Positions 33,884 through 43,401 of a DNA stretch of 64,000 bases are shown piece by piece. Origin of the DNA: Acidimicrobium ferrooxidans. Its GTDB lineage: Bacteria; Actinomycetota; Geothermincolia; Fen-727; Anoxymicrobiaceae. The position numbers and the translations under genes are program-made. The notes beneath the pieces are model-generated. The model saw only the letters and a program-made list of their open reading frames with translations. It did not search any database and had not been told where the DNA came from. Positions within the stretch are counted from its first letter, which is position 1; every line of letters starts with the position of its first letter. Where the stretch lies: assembly GCA_020723485.1 (NCBI GenBank), contig DYIU01000001.1:186001-250000 (forward strand), written 5' to 3'.

Positions 33884-35527
33884 GTGATAAGCGACGAAGC
33901 ATACAAAGAGCTGGAAGAGGCCGTCGGCGTTGACAACGTGTCGAGGCACCCCGCGGTCCTCGACTCCTATGCGTTTCAACCGTTCGAGAACCACGAGTCG
34001 ATGCCGTGGTGCCCGAGGCCGGTGGCAGTTGCCCTGCCCTCAACCACCCAGGAGGTGTCCGAGGTCATAAAGGCCTGCAACAGGCACAACTTGAAGCACA
34101 AGGCATTTTCGACCGGATGGGGACTGTGGTGCGGGCCGACGACCGACGACGTAGTACAGATAGACCTGCGGCGCATGAACCGCATCGTTGAGATCGACGA
34201 GAAGAACATGTTCGCGGTCATAGAGCCCTACGTATGCGGCGCGCAGCTCCAGGCCGAGGCGATGAAGGTCGGGCTCAACACGCACATCATCGGCGCGGGG
34301 CCTAACTGCTCGCCGCTTGCCAGTGCGACGTCGATGCACGGTGTAGGCCATGACAGCATCTACATGAGCTACAGCGCTCGGAACGTGCTCGGGCTGGAGT
34401 GGGTGATGCCCACCGGTGAGGTGACGAGGCTGGGAGCGCCCGGCTCGGGAAAGGGCTGGTTCTGCGGCGACGGCCCCGGGCCTTCCCTACGAGGCACCAT
34501 GCGCGGGTACACCGGGGCGCTGGGCGGAATGGGGGTGTTCACGCGCGTGGCCCTGAAGCTGTATAACTGGCCGGGGCCGCCGGAGATCGAGAGCACCGGA
34601 ACAGTCGTGGACGTGATGTCGGAGGTCCCCGATTGCCTGAGAATTTTCGGGTGTTTCTTTCCGGACAAGGACCGGCTTGCCGATGCCTACTACGACATCG
34701 GCGAGGCGGAGATCGGGTATAACTGCCTCAAAGTCGCGACCCCCGCTTTCATGATGATCCTGGCTCCACACCTCTTCAAGAAGCTCAAGGGGACGGAGAA
34801 CCTGAGACGTCTGCTGGGCGGTACTCTGGGGCAGATGTTCCTGATAATCCTGGCAGGCATCTCGAGGGAGGACCTCGACCACCAGGTAGATGTCCTCAAG
34901 GCCATAGTGGACGAGCACCTGGGATTCGTCCTCGATGCGAAGAACATCCCAACACTCGGCTCCAACCTGGCGATGAACTTCATCAGGGCGACGATGCCCG
35001 CACTCGTTTTCCGCATCGGCGGGTCCTTCTCCACGGCGCTCGGAAGGAACGACTCACTGGACACGCAGTTGGCCTGGGGCGAAGCGATAGCCGAGATAAA
35101 GAGGGGCTATGCGAAGAAAGAGATGATAATCGACGACATGGGGGACAATCCATACTTCGTACCATACGAGAACAACACCTGGGCTCACTGTGAGGTCGTG
35201 TACCCGTACGACCACAGGAGCGAGAAGCACCTCGCGGGGAGCAGTGCCATAAACATGGATTTCATAATAAACGCTATCGAGAGCTGCATGGAGCCGATGT
35301 TCGGGGTAGTGCCTTCCGCCCGCAAGGTGCTGAGTCCGCTGACCAGCAACTTCAACCGGTGGCAGCGGAAGCTGTCGGAGGCGCTCGACCCCGACCAGAC
35401 CTCCGACAAGGGTTTCTACACCGACGAGGCCGAGTTCGATTTCACAAACGTGCCACCGGAAAGGGTGGAGAGACTGCAGAAGCTCGTCGAGGACCTGACC
35501 TGGACCGAGCTGGGGCCCCCGGAGTAG
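33884..35527 (+). CDS. FAD-linked oxidase (vanillyl-alcohol oxidase/cresol dehydrogenase-like)
   Basis: A 547-residue PCMH-type flavoenzyme. AVALPSTTQEVSEVIKACNRH begins the FAD domain, FSTGWGLWCGP replaces the Gly-rich loop, and GAGPNCSPLASATSMHGVGHDSI followed by GLEWVMPTGEVTRLG is typical of VAO-like enzymes that oxidise phenols or alcohols. The GTG at 33884 is preferred because GGGGTGATT is five bases upstream; 33875 lies within that site. It is separated from the Fe-S gene by 12 bases. With two different FAD oxidases sharing one Fe-S subunit, the complex may accept two related substrates or split electrons. Confidence 0.85.
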   Translation: MISDEAYKELEEAVGVDNVSRHPAVLDSYAFQPFENHESMPWCPRPVAVALPSTTQEVSEVIKACNRHNLKHKAFSTGWGLWCGPTTDDVVQIDLRRMNRIVEIDEKNMFAVIEPYVCGAQLQAEAMKVGLNTHIIGAGPNCSPLASATSMHGVGHDSIYMSYSARNVLGLEWVMPTGEVTRLGAPGSGKGWFCGDGPGPSLRGTMRGYTGALGGMGVFTRVALKLYNWPGPPEIESTGTVVDVMSEVPDCLRIFGCFFPDKDRLADAYYDIGEAEIGYNCLKVATPAFMMILAPHLFKKLKGTENLRRLLGGTLGQMFLIILAGISREDLDHQVDVLKAIVDEHLGFVLDAKNIPTLGSNLAMNFIRATMPALVFRIGGSFSTALGRNDSLDTQLAWGEAIAEIKRGYAKKEMIIDDMGDNPYFVPYENNTWAHCEVVYPYDHRSEKHLAGSSAINMDFIINAIESCMEPMFGVVPSARKVLSPLTSNFNRWQRKLSEALDPDQTSDKGFYTDEAEFDFTNVPPERVERLQKLVEDLTWTELGPPE

Positions 35528-35662
35528 CGCCGCCGGCAGGGAAATCATACGCCCCTTTCGCCTTGACGCACGGAAAGAACGGGTCGATACTGTCCCCAGA
35601 CGCGGCAGACACGAGCGGAACTCCAGCAGGTTTTTTCCGGCTTTCTCGGGAAGGGGGCTCAC

Positions 35663-36439
35663 ATGTCAGTGAAAGGGACAGCGCTCATCACCGGCGCTTC
35701 CGAGGGCATCGGTTACGAGCTCACCAGGCTGTTCGCGCGTGACGGCTACGACCTGGTGCTGGTAGCAAGGAACGAGGCGAAGCTCAACGAGATCGCTGAC
35801 GACCTGTCGCGCGCCCACGGCATCGACGCCCGGGTCATCGCGAAGGACCTGTCCAAACCGGAAGCCCCGGAGGAGATCTACTCGGCGTTGAGCGGAGACG
35901 GCGTGGGCATAACGGCGCTGGTCAACAACGCGGGGTACGTCGTGTACGGGCCTTTCGCGGAGAACGACGTCTCGGACGAGCTCGATATGCTGCAGGTCCT
36001 CGTCACGGCGCCCACTCACCTGACCGGCCTGTTCCTCGATGACATGCTGAAAGGCCGCGGCGGGAAGATACTCAACATGGGCTCTATCGGCTCCTTCGCC
36101 CCCGGACCTCTGACCGCAGCGTACTGCGCCGCCAAGGCTTACGTCCTGTCGTTCTCACACGCCCTGGCAGAGGAGCTGAGGGGGAGCAACGTCTCAGTGA
36201 CCGCGGTCTGCCCGGGGGCCACAAGGACACAGTTCGCCTCGCGAGGCAAGGTCGAGGGTGTCCTCGGAAACCAGTTCGGCACGATGAGCGCGCGAAAGGT
36301 GGCCGAAATCGCCTACAAGGCGTTGATGAAAAACAAGCGACACGTGGTTCCGGGCGCGCACAACAAGGCCCTCATCACGTCAGGCCGCCTCTTGCCGATA
36401 GCGTTCCAGGCAAGGGTCTCCAGGATCTTCATGTCCTGA
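35663..36439 (+). CDS. Short-chain dehydrogenase/reductase
   Basis: A 258-residue SDR with the TGASEGIGYEL nucleotide site, NNAGYV, and the catalytic triad in GSIGSFAPGPLTAAYCAAKAY (Ser, Tyr, Lys). ARNEAKL after beta-2 suggests NADP(H). It belongs to the DltE/YqjQ-like group. GGAAGGGGG precedes the ATG. It follows the FAD oxidase after 135 bases and could be part of the same regulon, acting on the aldehyde or ketone product, but an own promoter cannot be excluded. Confidence 0.88.
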   Translation: MSVKGTALITGASEGIGYELTRLFARDGYDLVLVARNEAKLNEIADDLSRAHGIDARVIAKDLSKPEAPEEIYSALSGDGVGITALVNNAGYVVYGPFAENDVSDELDMLQVLVTAPTHLTGLFLDDMLKGRGGKILNMGSIGSFAPGPLTAAYCAAKAYVLSFSHALAEELRGSNVSVTAVCPGATRTQFASRGKVEGVLGNQFGTMSARKVAEIAYKALMKNKRHVVPGAHNKALITSGRLLPIAFQARVSRIFMS

Positions 36440-36465
36440 ACGAACCGGTCGAGCCGGTTGTGCGA

Positions 36466-36885
36466 TTACTTCTCGCCGCGCCCCAGCAGGTACTTCCAGG
36501 GCACGGCAACAAGGTCGGCGGCTACGAACGGCGCGAAGCCGAGCATGAAGCCCTTCGCGTTGTCCAGGTCGAACTCGCCGCGCGCAGGCATGAGGCCGAG
36601 CACCATGGTGAACCAGATCACCTTGTACATGAATTGGAGCAAGAGTAATGGGGACCATCTGAGCGGGTCTTGCATCCCGCGCGTCGCGAGCAGGCCGATG
36701 GCCAGCCACACGGCTCCGCAAATCCCGAAGACCGTCTGGTCCTGTTCCTTGACCTTCATAGCCTTCGTGAACTGCTTCGGGAAGAGGATTATTGCCAGAC
36801 CAAGCGGAATGGTGACCAACGCCGTATGCCAGTACTGGAACTTCAACGCTTTCATCTTGAAGTCACTGACCGTGTAATCTTCCAC
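36466..36885 (-). CDS. Four-helix membrane protein
   Basis: A 139-residue membrane protein with helices near residues 20-37, 55-72, 80-98 and 115-133; ends in a basic tail (KYLLGRGEK). The GTG at 36885 has GGGGGTG seven bases upstream; the frame is open to 36927 without support. The family is not recognised. It converges on the SDR gene. Confidence 0.65.
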   Translation of the reverse strand: MEDYTVSDFKMKALKFQYWHTALVTIPLGLAIILFPKQFTKAMKVKEQDQTVFGICGAVWLAIGLLATRGMQDPLRWSPLLLLQFMYKVIWFTMVLGLMPARGEFDLDNAKGFMLGFAPFVAADLVAVPWKYLLGRGEK

Positions 36886-36991
36886 TGCGCGCACCCCCGG
36901 GTCTTTGCCGCTGTGAAGACTATGCACCTTGTGATGCCTTCCGCAAAGCGGGGTTCGGGCGTGAAGCTCCTCATCTCAATACCTCAAAGCA

Positions 36992-37019
36992 AGAGCCGGG
37001 GCCCGCGAGCCCCGGCTCT
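36992..37019. terminator. Hairpin terminator of the zinc-ribbon gene
   Basis: AGAGCCGGGGC and GCCCCGGCTCT form an 11-bp stem with a 6-nt loop. On the plus side it is followed by CTTTCGCTT; on the minus side by TGCTTTGAGG. Confidence 0.6.
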
Positions 37020-37055
37020 CTTTCGCTTACCAGCAACTGCTGGTTACTGGGGATA

Positions 37056-38018
37056 TCATATCGGGCAGTTCGGGTCACCGCAGGTCCACGGGGCCTCTTC
37101 TGCTTCCTCCTCCGCAGCGGCCGCAGCCGCAGCTGCCGCAGCCTCCGCCTGCCTCTGTGCCTCGGCCGCCGCGGCAGCCGCCGCCGCCTGCTCGGCCTGT
37201 ATCCTTGCGGCCTCGGCCGCCTGCGCCTCGGCCACCTTCTGTTCCACCTGGGGAGTGATCTCCTTCGCGAACATCAGGACCGGGGGATTGAAGTCATCGA
37301 CTATTATCTTCCCGTTGTCCTTCAGGAACTTGTCTGAGAGGTCCTTAACGCTCTTGGCGAGCTTCTGCAGCTCGGCGAGTATGCCGTTCAGGTTGTTGAC
37401 CACGGCGGGGTTGAAGAGCTGGTTGCCGGTGATGGCGCCTACCAGGACACCTATGAACGTATCCACCATCTTGACGTACTCCTGATACGCTGCAAGGGCG
37501 GCCGCCATCTGCTCGGCCTTTATGTCCCGTGTATTGGCTGGATTGGCATTTGGGTTCTGGCGCCTCTGCTCCGTCCCGCCGCTCTTCGCGAGGACCTTCT
37601 CGAGGGCGGCCACGCGCTCCTGTGTCTTCTTGAGCTCCTCCTGGTCCTTGGTGAGCGCGTTGGGGTCCATGTTTATCTGGGCCAGGTCGGTGCCGTCATC
37701 CTCGAGTATCTGCTCGTACTCGTCCCAGACGTCCACGGTGGCCGCGTCGACGCTGTTGTTCCCTCCCATCTTGACGAGGAAGATGACCCCGAGCGTAATG
37801 CCCGCGATCACCGCCAGCCCTAATATCACCACCAGGGCTATCCCCGCGCCCGAGGACCAGAAGCCCCCGCCCTTCTTCTTCCCGGATTCCTGCTGCTGGG
37901 CCTGGGCGTTGACCGGGGGCAGGTACGCCGGGTCGACGGCAACGGGAAGGGGGTTGCCGCAGCTGGGGCAGAACTTGGTGGTTCCGGTTACTGATGCGCC
38001 GCACTTGTCGCAGAACAT
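37056..38018 (-). CDS. Zinc-ribbon, single-pass, alanine-rich coiled-coil protein
   Basis: A 320-residue protein. The N-terminal zinc ribbon (FCDKCG...FCPSCG) is followed by a Lys/Gly stretch and one transmembrane helix near residues 58-82. The outside region is helical: a QEELKKTQERVAALEKVLAK coiled coil and, near the C-terminus, an Ala/Glu-rich helix (QAAEAARIQAEQAAAAAAAA) that ends in PWTCGDPNCPI. The two terminal cysteines are unusual and could form a disulfide. GGGGTGATGTGA precedes the ATG. It shares its N-terminal plan with the 10441 gene. The function is unknown. Confidence 0.78.
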   Translation of the reverse strand: MFCDKCGASVTGTTKFCPSCGNPLPVAVDPAYLPPVNAQAQQQESGKKKGGGFWSSGAGIALVVILGLAVIAGITLGVIFLVKMGGNNSVDAATVDVWDEYEQILEDDGTDLAQINMDPNALTKDQEELKKTQERVAALEKVLAKSGGTEQRRQNPNANPANTRDIKAEQMAAALAAYQEYVKMVDTFIGVLVGAITGNQLFNPAVVNNLNGILAELQKLAKSVKDLSDKFLKDNGKIIVDDFNPPVLMFAKEITPQVEQKVAEAQAAEAARIQAEQAAAAAAAAEAQRQAEAAAAAAAAAAEEEAEEAPWTCGDPNCPI

Positions 38019-38070
38019 TCACATCACCCCTTGTAAGCCTTACATCGCGGGTGCGAACCGCTGACGGCTT

Positions 38071-38076
38071 ATTATA
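38071..38076 (-). promoter_or_regulatory. Predicted -10 box for the zinc-ribbon gene
   Basis: Minus-strand TATAAT lies 53 bases before the 38018 start. No good -35 is visible (TTCTGA at 18 bases). The gap 38019-38325 otherwise holds only this and the plus-strand promoter below. Confidence 0.4.
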
Positions 38077-38205
38077 ACCGCTCAACTGCAGGTATCAGAA
38101 GGGATTTCCCTTGATTTGCATGAGAATCCCGTTTCGCGCAGTCAAGGCTACTGGTGTTATCGGGGCATTCCGGGCCAGGCTTGACGGGGGCCCGGACCCG
38201 GGGCG

Positions 38206-38234
38206 TTGAACGACACCTCGTTCATTGACATAAT
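38206..38234 (+). promoter_or_regulatory. Predicted promoter for the lipoprotein hydrolase
   Basis: TTGAAC (38206-38211), 17-bp spacer, CATAAT (38229-38234); 91 bases before the ATG at 38326. Confidence 0.5.
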
Positions 38235-38325
38235 ATGGTCCATCTATGGGGTCTGACGGGGGAATCTTGCGTGGCGCGTCGCCGCATCTCCCCCGCTGTC
38301 CGTGGCGGAAAGGGGATGGGCAGGC

Positions 38326-40203
38326 ATGCGGAAAACTCTTGGGATTATCGCGGTTCTCGGCCTTGCTTCAATGGTCCTGGTCTCGGGGTGCTACCAGCCG
38401 GGCGGGCCCGTCCCCGAGGCGGCTCACCCACCTGTCGCGCGCGCCTGGACTGAGGCCCAGGTCGACCAGGCCGTCGTCATGGAGGAGCGGGTCATAAGCG
38501 CTCCACTGCCGGACGCATGGGGAGCGCCGGACGTGTGCGACGAGATCCATTTCCTGCGCTTCAGGCCCGCCGACGGTTCCACGCTGGACCCCGGCGACCC
38601 GCTCGGGGTCGATGCGGCGAACACCGACGCGATGCTGGTCATGCTGCCCGGGATACTGGAAGGCGCCAACGGGTTCGAGTACACCGGCAGACAGATGGTG
38701 TACATGGCGAAGACGCAGGACGACATGAACATCGAGATATGGGCGGTCGAGCGCCGCAACAACCGCCTCGAGGACGTGTCCGCAGCAAACTACCTTGAAG
38801 GTGAGCTCGCGGCGGGCAGGCTGACGGGGCAGGAGGCCGCGCAGAAGGCGATCGACTATTACTACCTCGGCAAGGAGCTCAACGGGCGCACGTTCGACGG
38901 CTGGTATACCGACCCCGACCTTCCCTGCCTGTCAGAGTTCGGCCTCGAGCTGGACACGGAAGACGTCTTCACGGTGATAAACACCATGGTGCCCGACGGC
39001 GCCGTTCGCAAGCAGAAGGTCTTCGTGGGGGGCCACTCCCTGGGCGGGTTCATGACCACGATGTTCGCGGGCTGGGACCTCGACGGGGACCCCGAGACCC
39101 TCGACGACGCCGGATACAACAACTGCGCAGGGCTCTTCGGCTTTGACACCACGGTGTCCTCCGTGAGGGGCTTCACCGAGCTGTTCCTCGGCTCACTCCC
39201 TGAAAGCCTGCGGGGATTGATACCCGATGACGTGATACCGCGGGACGCCTACACCACTCTCTTGAACAGCCTTCGCACTGACCCGAATTCGAACCGCATC
39301 CTTCCGTTCCCGATGATAAACGCCGAATCGATGGGACTCCTCGAGATGCTGGCGATGCTGGCTCGCGCGGAGCCCGACGCCGAGTGCACGGTCCTGAGGG
39401 AGGTCCCGTTCTCGGGCAGTGTGCACATCCTCCTGCGTTTCCTCTTCTCGAGGGACCTCATGACGTTCAACGACGGGACGCCCCAGCTCAAGGACTTCCG
39501 GGTCACAAACGAGGCCATGCTCGGGTTGATATTCGACGACTCCTTCGCGCCGGTCGGCATGATCCAGAACAGCATGGGGTTCCTGGGCGGCGGAAACGTG
39601 GTCAGTAAGGACTTCCCGCTGTCTGAATCCCTGAAGAGCATCCCGGTCCTGGGTGACACGCTGGGAGGCTTCCTCGGCACCGGGCCCTATTTCATCCCGA
39701 ACGACGCCGGGCCATCGGTCCTCCAGCTCGGCAAAGGCCCGCTCTATCACTGGGTCAACTTCGACGAGGTCGGGGACGCGGCCGACCCTGACTTCAAGGA
39801 CACCAGGGGTACGGTGACCTACACCACCGCCACGAACGAGGTGGCGGACATCCAGGACGTCGCCCGCGTGATATACAGGGGACCGATGAACCTGACGGAG
39901 TGGTACTTCTCGACCCGCCTGATGGTGGACCTGATAGCCGCGCTCGCCCCCTACGGGAGGGATTACGGCCTGAACTACATGCACGGCGACATGCTGGAGA
40001 CCCTGCCCAAGATAGAGTTCGTGGCCGGGCAGGGCGTGATGGGCGATGCGTTCGGCGAAGAGGAGCCGCCCCCCAACACCCTGAGGCTGCTCCTCGAGGG
40101 TTACAACCACCTGGACGTGCTCACCGCCTCGGCGAACACCCCTGCCCGCCGGGAGAACGGGGTCATCAGGCCGCTGATAGAGTTCGTCAGGGAAAACCTC
40201 TAG
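38326..40203 (+). CDS. Lipoprotein alpha/beta-hydrolase
   Basis: A 625-residue secreted lipoprotein. The signal peptide ends in LVSGC (Cys22), predicting lipidation. The alpha/beta-hydrolase core shows the nucleophile elbow GGHSLGGF (Ser near 238) after an N-terminal region with AMLVMLPGILEGANGFEY. A C-terminal LLLEGYNHLDVL may hold the active-site His. It is large for a hydrolase, with a long helical insertion between residues about 280 and 480. The ATG at 38326 is chosen over 38302 because the signal peptide begins there. The substrate is unknown; an extracellular lipase or esterase is likely. Confidence 0.8.
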   Translation: MRKTLGIIAVLGLASMVLVSGCYQPGGPVPEAAHPPVARAWTEAQVDQAVVMEERVISAPLPDAWGAPDVCDEIHFLRFRPADGSTLDPGDPLGVDAANTDAMLVMLPGILEGANGFEYTGRQMVYMAKTQDDMNIEIWAVERRNNRLEDVSAANYLEGELAAGRLTGQEAAQKAIDYYYLGKELNGRTFDGWYTDPDLPCLSEFGLELDTEDVFTVINTMVPDGAVRKQKVFVGGHSLGGFMTTMFAGWDLDGDPETLDDAGYNNCAGLFGFDTTVSSVRGFTELFLGSLPESLRGLIPDDVIPRDAYTTLLNSLRTDPNSNRILPFPMINAESMGLLEMLAMLARAEPDAECTVLREVPFSGSVHILLRFLFSRDLMTFNDGTPQLKDFRVTNEAMLGLIFDDSFAPVGMIQNSMGFLGGGNVVSKDFPLSESLKSIPVLGDTLGGFLGTGPYFIPNDAGPSVLQLGKGPLYHWVNFDEVGDAADPDFKDTRGTVTYTTATNEVADIQDVARVIYRGPMNLTEWYFSTRLMVDLIAALAPYGRDYGLNYMHGDMLETLPKIEFVAGQGVMGDAFGEEEPPPNTLRLLLEGYNHLDVLTASANTPARRENGVIRPLIEFVRENL

Positions 40204-40359
40204 AGAGGGCTGTCACCACCGGTGGTCAGATTCCGGCGCCTGAGGACGAGTCCCCGCGCGCGGACGTCACCGCAGTGCCGGGTCGCCTCAAGATAACCGG
40301 GCCGATTTCGATAATAACGGTAGGACAGACCCGTGCTCGATGCGGACATGAAAGGGTAG

Positions 40360-41577
40360 GTGTTGGCAGCGTTGCGCTTGCTCGTCGTAAACCACGCCGT
40401 TGAGATAGGCGGGGCGGAGCACGTGCTGCTCAGGCTGTTCGACGCCCTCGACCCGGGCCTGTTCGATTTCTCCCTTGCCTGCCCTTTCGACGGGCCGCTC
40501 ACCGGTGAGGCCCGGCGCAGGTCGATACCGGTCTTCCTCGGCCACCCTTCACGCCGGCTGCTCAGCATAAGGCAGAGGTCGCTCGGGGATGACCCTCTCC
40601 AGGTCCCGCTCTACCCGTACGACATGGCCGTATCCGTTGCAAGGCTCGCGCGGCTGATACGGGGGGGTGGTTTCGACCTCGTGCTCACGAACAGCGCGAA
40701 AGCGGACATCTACGGCAGCCTTGCCGCCAGGCTGGCCGGGCGTCCCGTCGTGTGGAAGCTGAACGACATTGTGGACCCCGAGATGTTCAGCTGGTTGAAC
40801 ATCATGCTCTTGAAGGCGAGCGCACGGCATCTCGCCCATACGGTGATCACCGACTCGCGCGCTGCCGAAGAGGCGATGGCTTCACTGGGGGTCCCCCGGA
40901 GTAAGCTGGTCACCATATACAACGGGATGGACACGGAGGATGCCGGGGGGCCGGGCGACAGGGAATCTGTGCGCACGGAGTTCGGCATCGAAAAAGGAGT
41001 GCCTGTCGCGGGCTTCGTGGGGCGGCTCGTGGCCTGGAAGGGCCCGGACTACTTCATCAAGGCCGCCGCGAAGGTCGCGGAGCGGATACCCGACTCGATG
41101 TTCATCCTGGTCGGCGACCCGGTCTTCGGAGAGGAGGGTTATGTCGAAGAGCTCAAGAGGCTGGTGGGCTCTTCAGGCCTCGAACGTCGCGTCGTGTTCA
41201 CCGGGTTCAGGGACGATACCGCGAGGATCATCGGTGCGCTCGACGTACTGGTGCACGCGTCGATACTGCCCGACGCGCTGCCGACAGTCCTGATCGAGGC
41301 CATGGCGGCTTCGTGCCCGGTCGTAGCCCCCGCCGCGGGAGGCGTCCCGGAGATGGTCATCGACGGCGTCACCGGGGTACTGGTACCCTCGAAAGACGTG
41401 GAAGCCATGGCCCGGGCGATGGTGGAGATAATGTCCGACCGCGGTTGCCGCGAGAGGCTCGGCAAAGCCGCCCATGCGCGCTTCGAGGAGCACTTCACCC
41501 TGGCCGAATGCGCCCGCGCAACCGAGCAGACGCTGCTTGGCGCTCTCGGGCGTGGGACCACCGGCGGGACGGGGTAG
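40360..41577 (+). CDS. GT4-family glycosyltransferase
   Basis: A 405-residue GT-B fold glycosyltransferase. HAVEIGGAEHVLLRLFDAL is the N-terminal acceptor-domain loop. The C-terminal donor domain has VGRLVAWKGPDYFIKAA and the EX7E-type motif in PTVLIEAMAASCPVVAPAAGG. It probably adds a sugar to a lipid or polysaccharide precursor using a nucleotide-sugar donor. The GTG at 40360 follows AAAGGG closely; the TTG at 40363 is equally possible. It converges with the DegT gene (21 bases apart); both fit cell-surface glycan work. Confidence 0.9.
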   Translation: MLAALRLLVVNHAVEIGGAEHVLLRLFDALDPGLFDFSLACPFDGPLTGEARRRSIPVFLGHPSRRLLSIRQRSLGDDPLQVPLYPYDMAVSVARLARLIRGGGFDLVLTNSAKADIYGSLAARLAGRPVVWKLNDIVDPEMFSWLNIMLLKASARHLAHTVITDSRAAEEAMASLGVPRSKLVTIYNGMDTEDAGGPGDRESVRTEFGIEKGVPVAGFVGRLVAWKGPDYFIKAAAKVAERIPDSMFILVGDPVFGEEGYVEELKRLVGSSGLERRVVFTGFRDDTARIIGALDVLVHASILPDALPTVLIEAMAASCPVVAPAAGGVPEMVIDGVTGVLVPSKDVEAMARAMVEIMSDRGCRERLGKAAHARFEEHFTLAECARATEQTLLGALGRGTTGGTG

Positions 41578-41598
41578 TACGACTGCGGGACGCCTTCT

Positions 41599-42822
41599 TC
41601 AGTCCTTTCTCCGCGACTGAGAGCCGGCCCGGCTGAAGACCGCGCGCGCTTTCCGGTTCGTCTTTCTCGCAGAACGGCTCAGGACATCCGTTGCCGCTTC
41701 GAGGACATCGGCGACGTCACGGTCGGTGAGCTTCGATGAGAACGGCACGCTCGCCGTGCGCTCCGATATCCATTCAGCGACGGGGAAATCGCCGCGCTTA
41801 TACCCGTACCGCCCCTGGTAGAAGGGGTGAAGGTGAAGCGGGATATAGTGTATCCCTACCCCGATGTTCTTCTCCTTCATCGAGTTCACGAAGCGGTCCC
41901 TGGTGATGGAGAGCCTGTCGATGTCGAGCAGCAGGGTATAAAGGTGGCGGGCATGCCTCGTATCGGGCTCCTCCGGGGAGGGCGTGAAGACCGGCAGCCC
42001 CTTGAAGCCGTCATCGTACATCTCCCATATCCTCTTACGCGTCAGCGCATTGGTCTCGACCCTTGCCAGCTGGTGTATCCCGAGTGATGCCTGGATATCG
42101 GTCATGTTGTACTTGTACCCGCAGGATATGACCTGGGCGCGCGGGTTCCCCTTGCTGGAGAAACGGTTCCAGGCGCCCTGGCTCAAGCCCTGCATGGCAA
42201 GAAGCCTCGACTTCTCGGCGTAGGACCCGTCTTCGGTTACGAGCATCCCGCCCTCACCGGTTATCACGTTCTTGGTGGCGTAGAAGCTGAAGCACCCGAG
42301 GGCACCCATCATCCCTGCCTTCTTCCCGTGGTATTCGGTCTCGATCGCGTGAGCGCAGTCCTCAACGATGCTGATGTTCCTCTCCGCCGCTATCTCCCCG
42401 ATTGCATCCATGTCGCAGCTGCGGCCCGCGAAGTGCACCGGGATTATCGCTTTGGTCCTGGGGGAGAGCTTCCTCTCGATGTCACGCGGGTCAACGTTCA
42501 TGGATTCCCTCTGGCAGTCCGCGAAGACCGGGCGTCCCCCCGCCTTGATGACCGCGTTGGCCGTGGCTGTCCAGGTCAGCGTAGGGAGTATCACTTCGTC
42601 CCCCTCCTGGACACCGACGACGATCATCGCGAGGTGAAGGGCGGCTGTGCACGAACTGACCGCCAGCGCGTGCCCGCAGCCCTTGTAAAGGCGAAACGCG
42701 TCCTCGAAACGGCGCACCTTCGGGCCGGTGCCGATCCAGCCCGACCGCAGGGTATCTACGACCTCGTCGATCTCCGCCTGCTCGATGTGAGGGCTTCCGA
42801 ATACCAGGAACTCTTCACGCAT
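41599..42822 (-). CDS. DegT/DnrJ/EryC1 aminotransferase
   Basis: A 407-residue PLP-dependent sugar aminotransferase. The PLP lysine is Lys184 in CFSFYATKNVITGEGG. VSSCTAALHLAM and ILPTLTWTATANAVIKAGG are the usual cofactor and substrate segments, and the C-terminal GIHYIPLHLHPFY is characteristic. It would transaminate a keto-sugar nucleotide, for instance towards an amino-deoxysugar for surface glycan. About 30 basic residues at the C-terminus (SARKTNRKARAVFSRAG) extend past the family norm. Confidence 0.92.
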   Translation of the reverse strand: MREEFLVFGSPHIEQAEIDEVVDTLRSGWIGTGPKVRRFEDAFRLYKGCGHALAVSSCTAALHLAMIVVGVQEGDEVILPTLTWTATANAVIKAGGRPVFADCQRESMNVDPRDIERKLSPRTKAIIPVHFAGRSCDMDAIGEIAAERNISIVEDCAHAIETEYHGKKAGMMGALGCFSFYATKNVITGEGGMLVTEDGSYAEKSRLLAMQGLSQGAWNRFSSKGNPRAQVISCGYKYNMTDIQASLGIHQLARVETNALTRKRIWEMYDDGFKGLPVFTPSPEEPDTRHARHLYTLLLDIDRLSITRDRFVNSMKEKNIGVGIHYIPLHLHPFYQGRYGYKRGDFPVAEWISERTASVPFSSKLTDRDVADVLEAATDVLSRSARKTNRKARAVFSRAGSQSRRKD

Positions 42823-43034
42823 GGCGTTCTTTCCGTTTTCCCTCTTATCTTAGAGAGACACGTGCTGATAGGAGTTGCCGTGCCGCCCATTGTACCTCAT
42901 CTTCTGCATCGGCCTGAAGGCGGGCCTGCTTGACCCCCGCGGCGCGGCCCCGAGCCCGTGTGGGCCGGTATAATACGGGTAAAGCCCGTCCGATGGTGGA
43001 AGAGCGCGGCCGGTGAGGTGAAACGGAGGTAGTC

Positions 43035-43388
43035 ATGTCGAGGAGAACCTGCGCGTCTGTGGTGCTGCTGTGCCTGGTCCTGGCCGTGAGCGTCCTCGCG
43101 GGCTGCGGTGGTGGGGGAAAGCCCACCATCAACTCGATATCGCCGGCAAGCGGCCCCCCTATGACCCAGATACTCATCTACGGGAGCGGGTTCGGAGAGG
43201 GCGGAGGCATGAACAAGGTCGAGTTCGACGGAAACGCCATCGGCATCAAGACGTGGTCCGATACCGACATAGTCGCGACCGTCCCCGCCGATATGAAACC
43301 CGGCACATACGACGTTACCGTGGTCACCGGGGACGCGACCAGCGGAGCCCTGCCGTTCGAGGTCACCGAAGCCTCCTCCACACCCTGA
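43035..43388 (+). CDS. Small IPT/TIG-domain lipoprotein
   Basis: A 117-residue lipoprotein: lipobox VLAGC, a Gly-rich linker, then one IPT/TIG immunoglobulin-like domain (PTINSISPASGPPMTQILIYGSGFG ... DIVATVPADMKPGTYDVTVVTGDA). Such domains bind sugars or proteins at the surface. GGAGGT precedes the ATG. A -10-like TATAAT at 42969-42974 lies upstream without a convincing -35. The 212-bp gap before it otherwise holds nothing I can name. Confidence 0.85.
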   Translation: MSRRTCASVVLLCLVLAVSVLAGCGGGGKPTINSISPASGPPMTQILIYGSGFGEGGGMNKVEFDGNAIGIKTWSDTDIVATVPADMKPGTYDVTVVTGDATSGALPFEVTEASSTP

Positions 43389-43401
43389 CCAAGCGCAAAA
43401 T

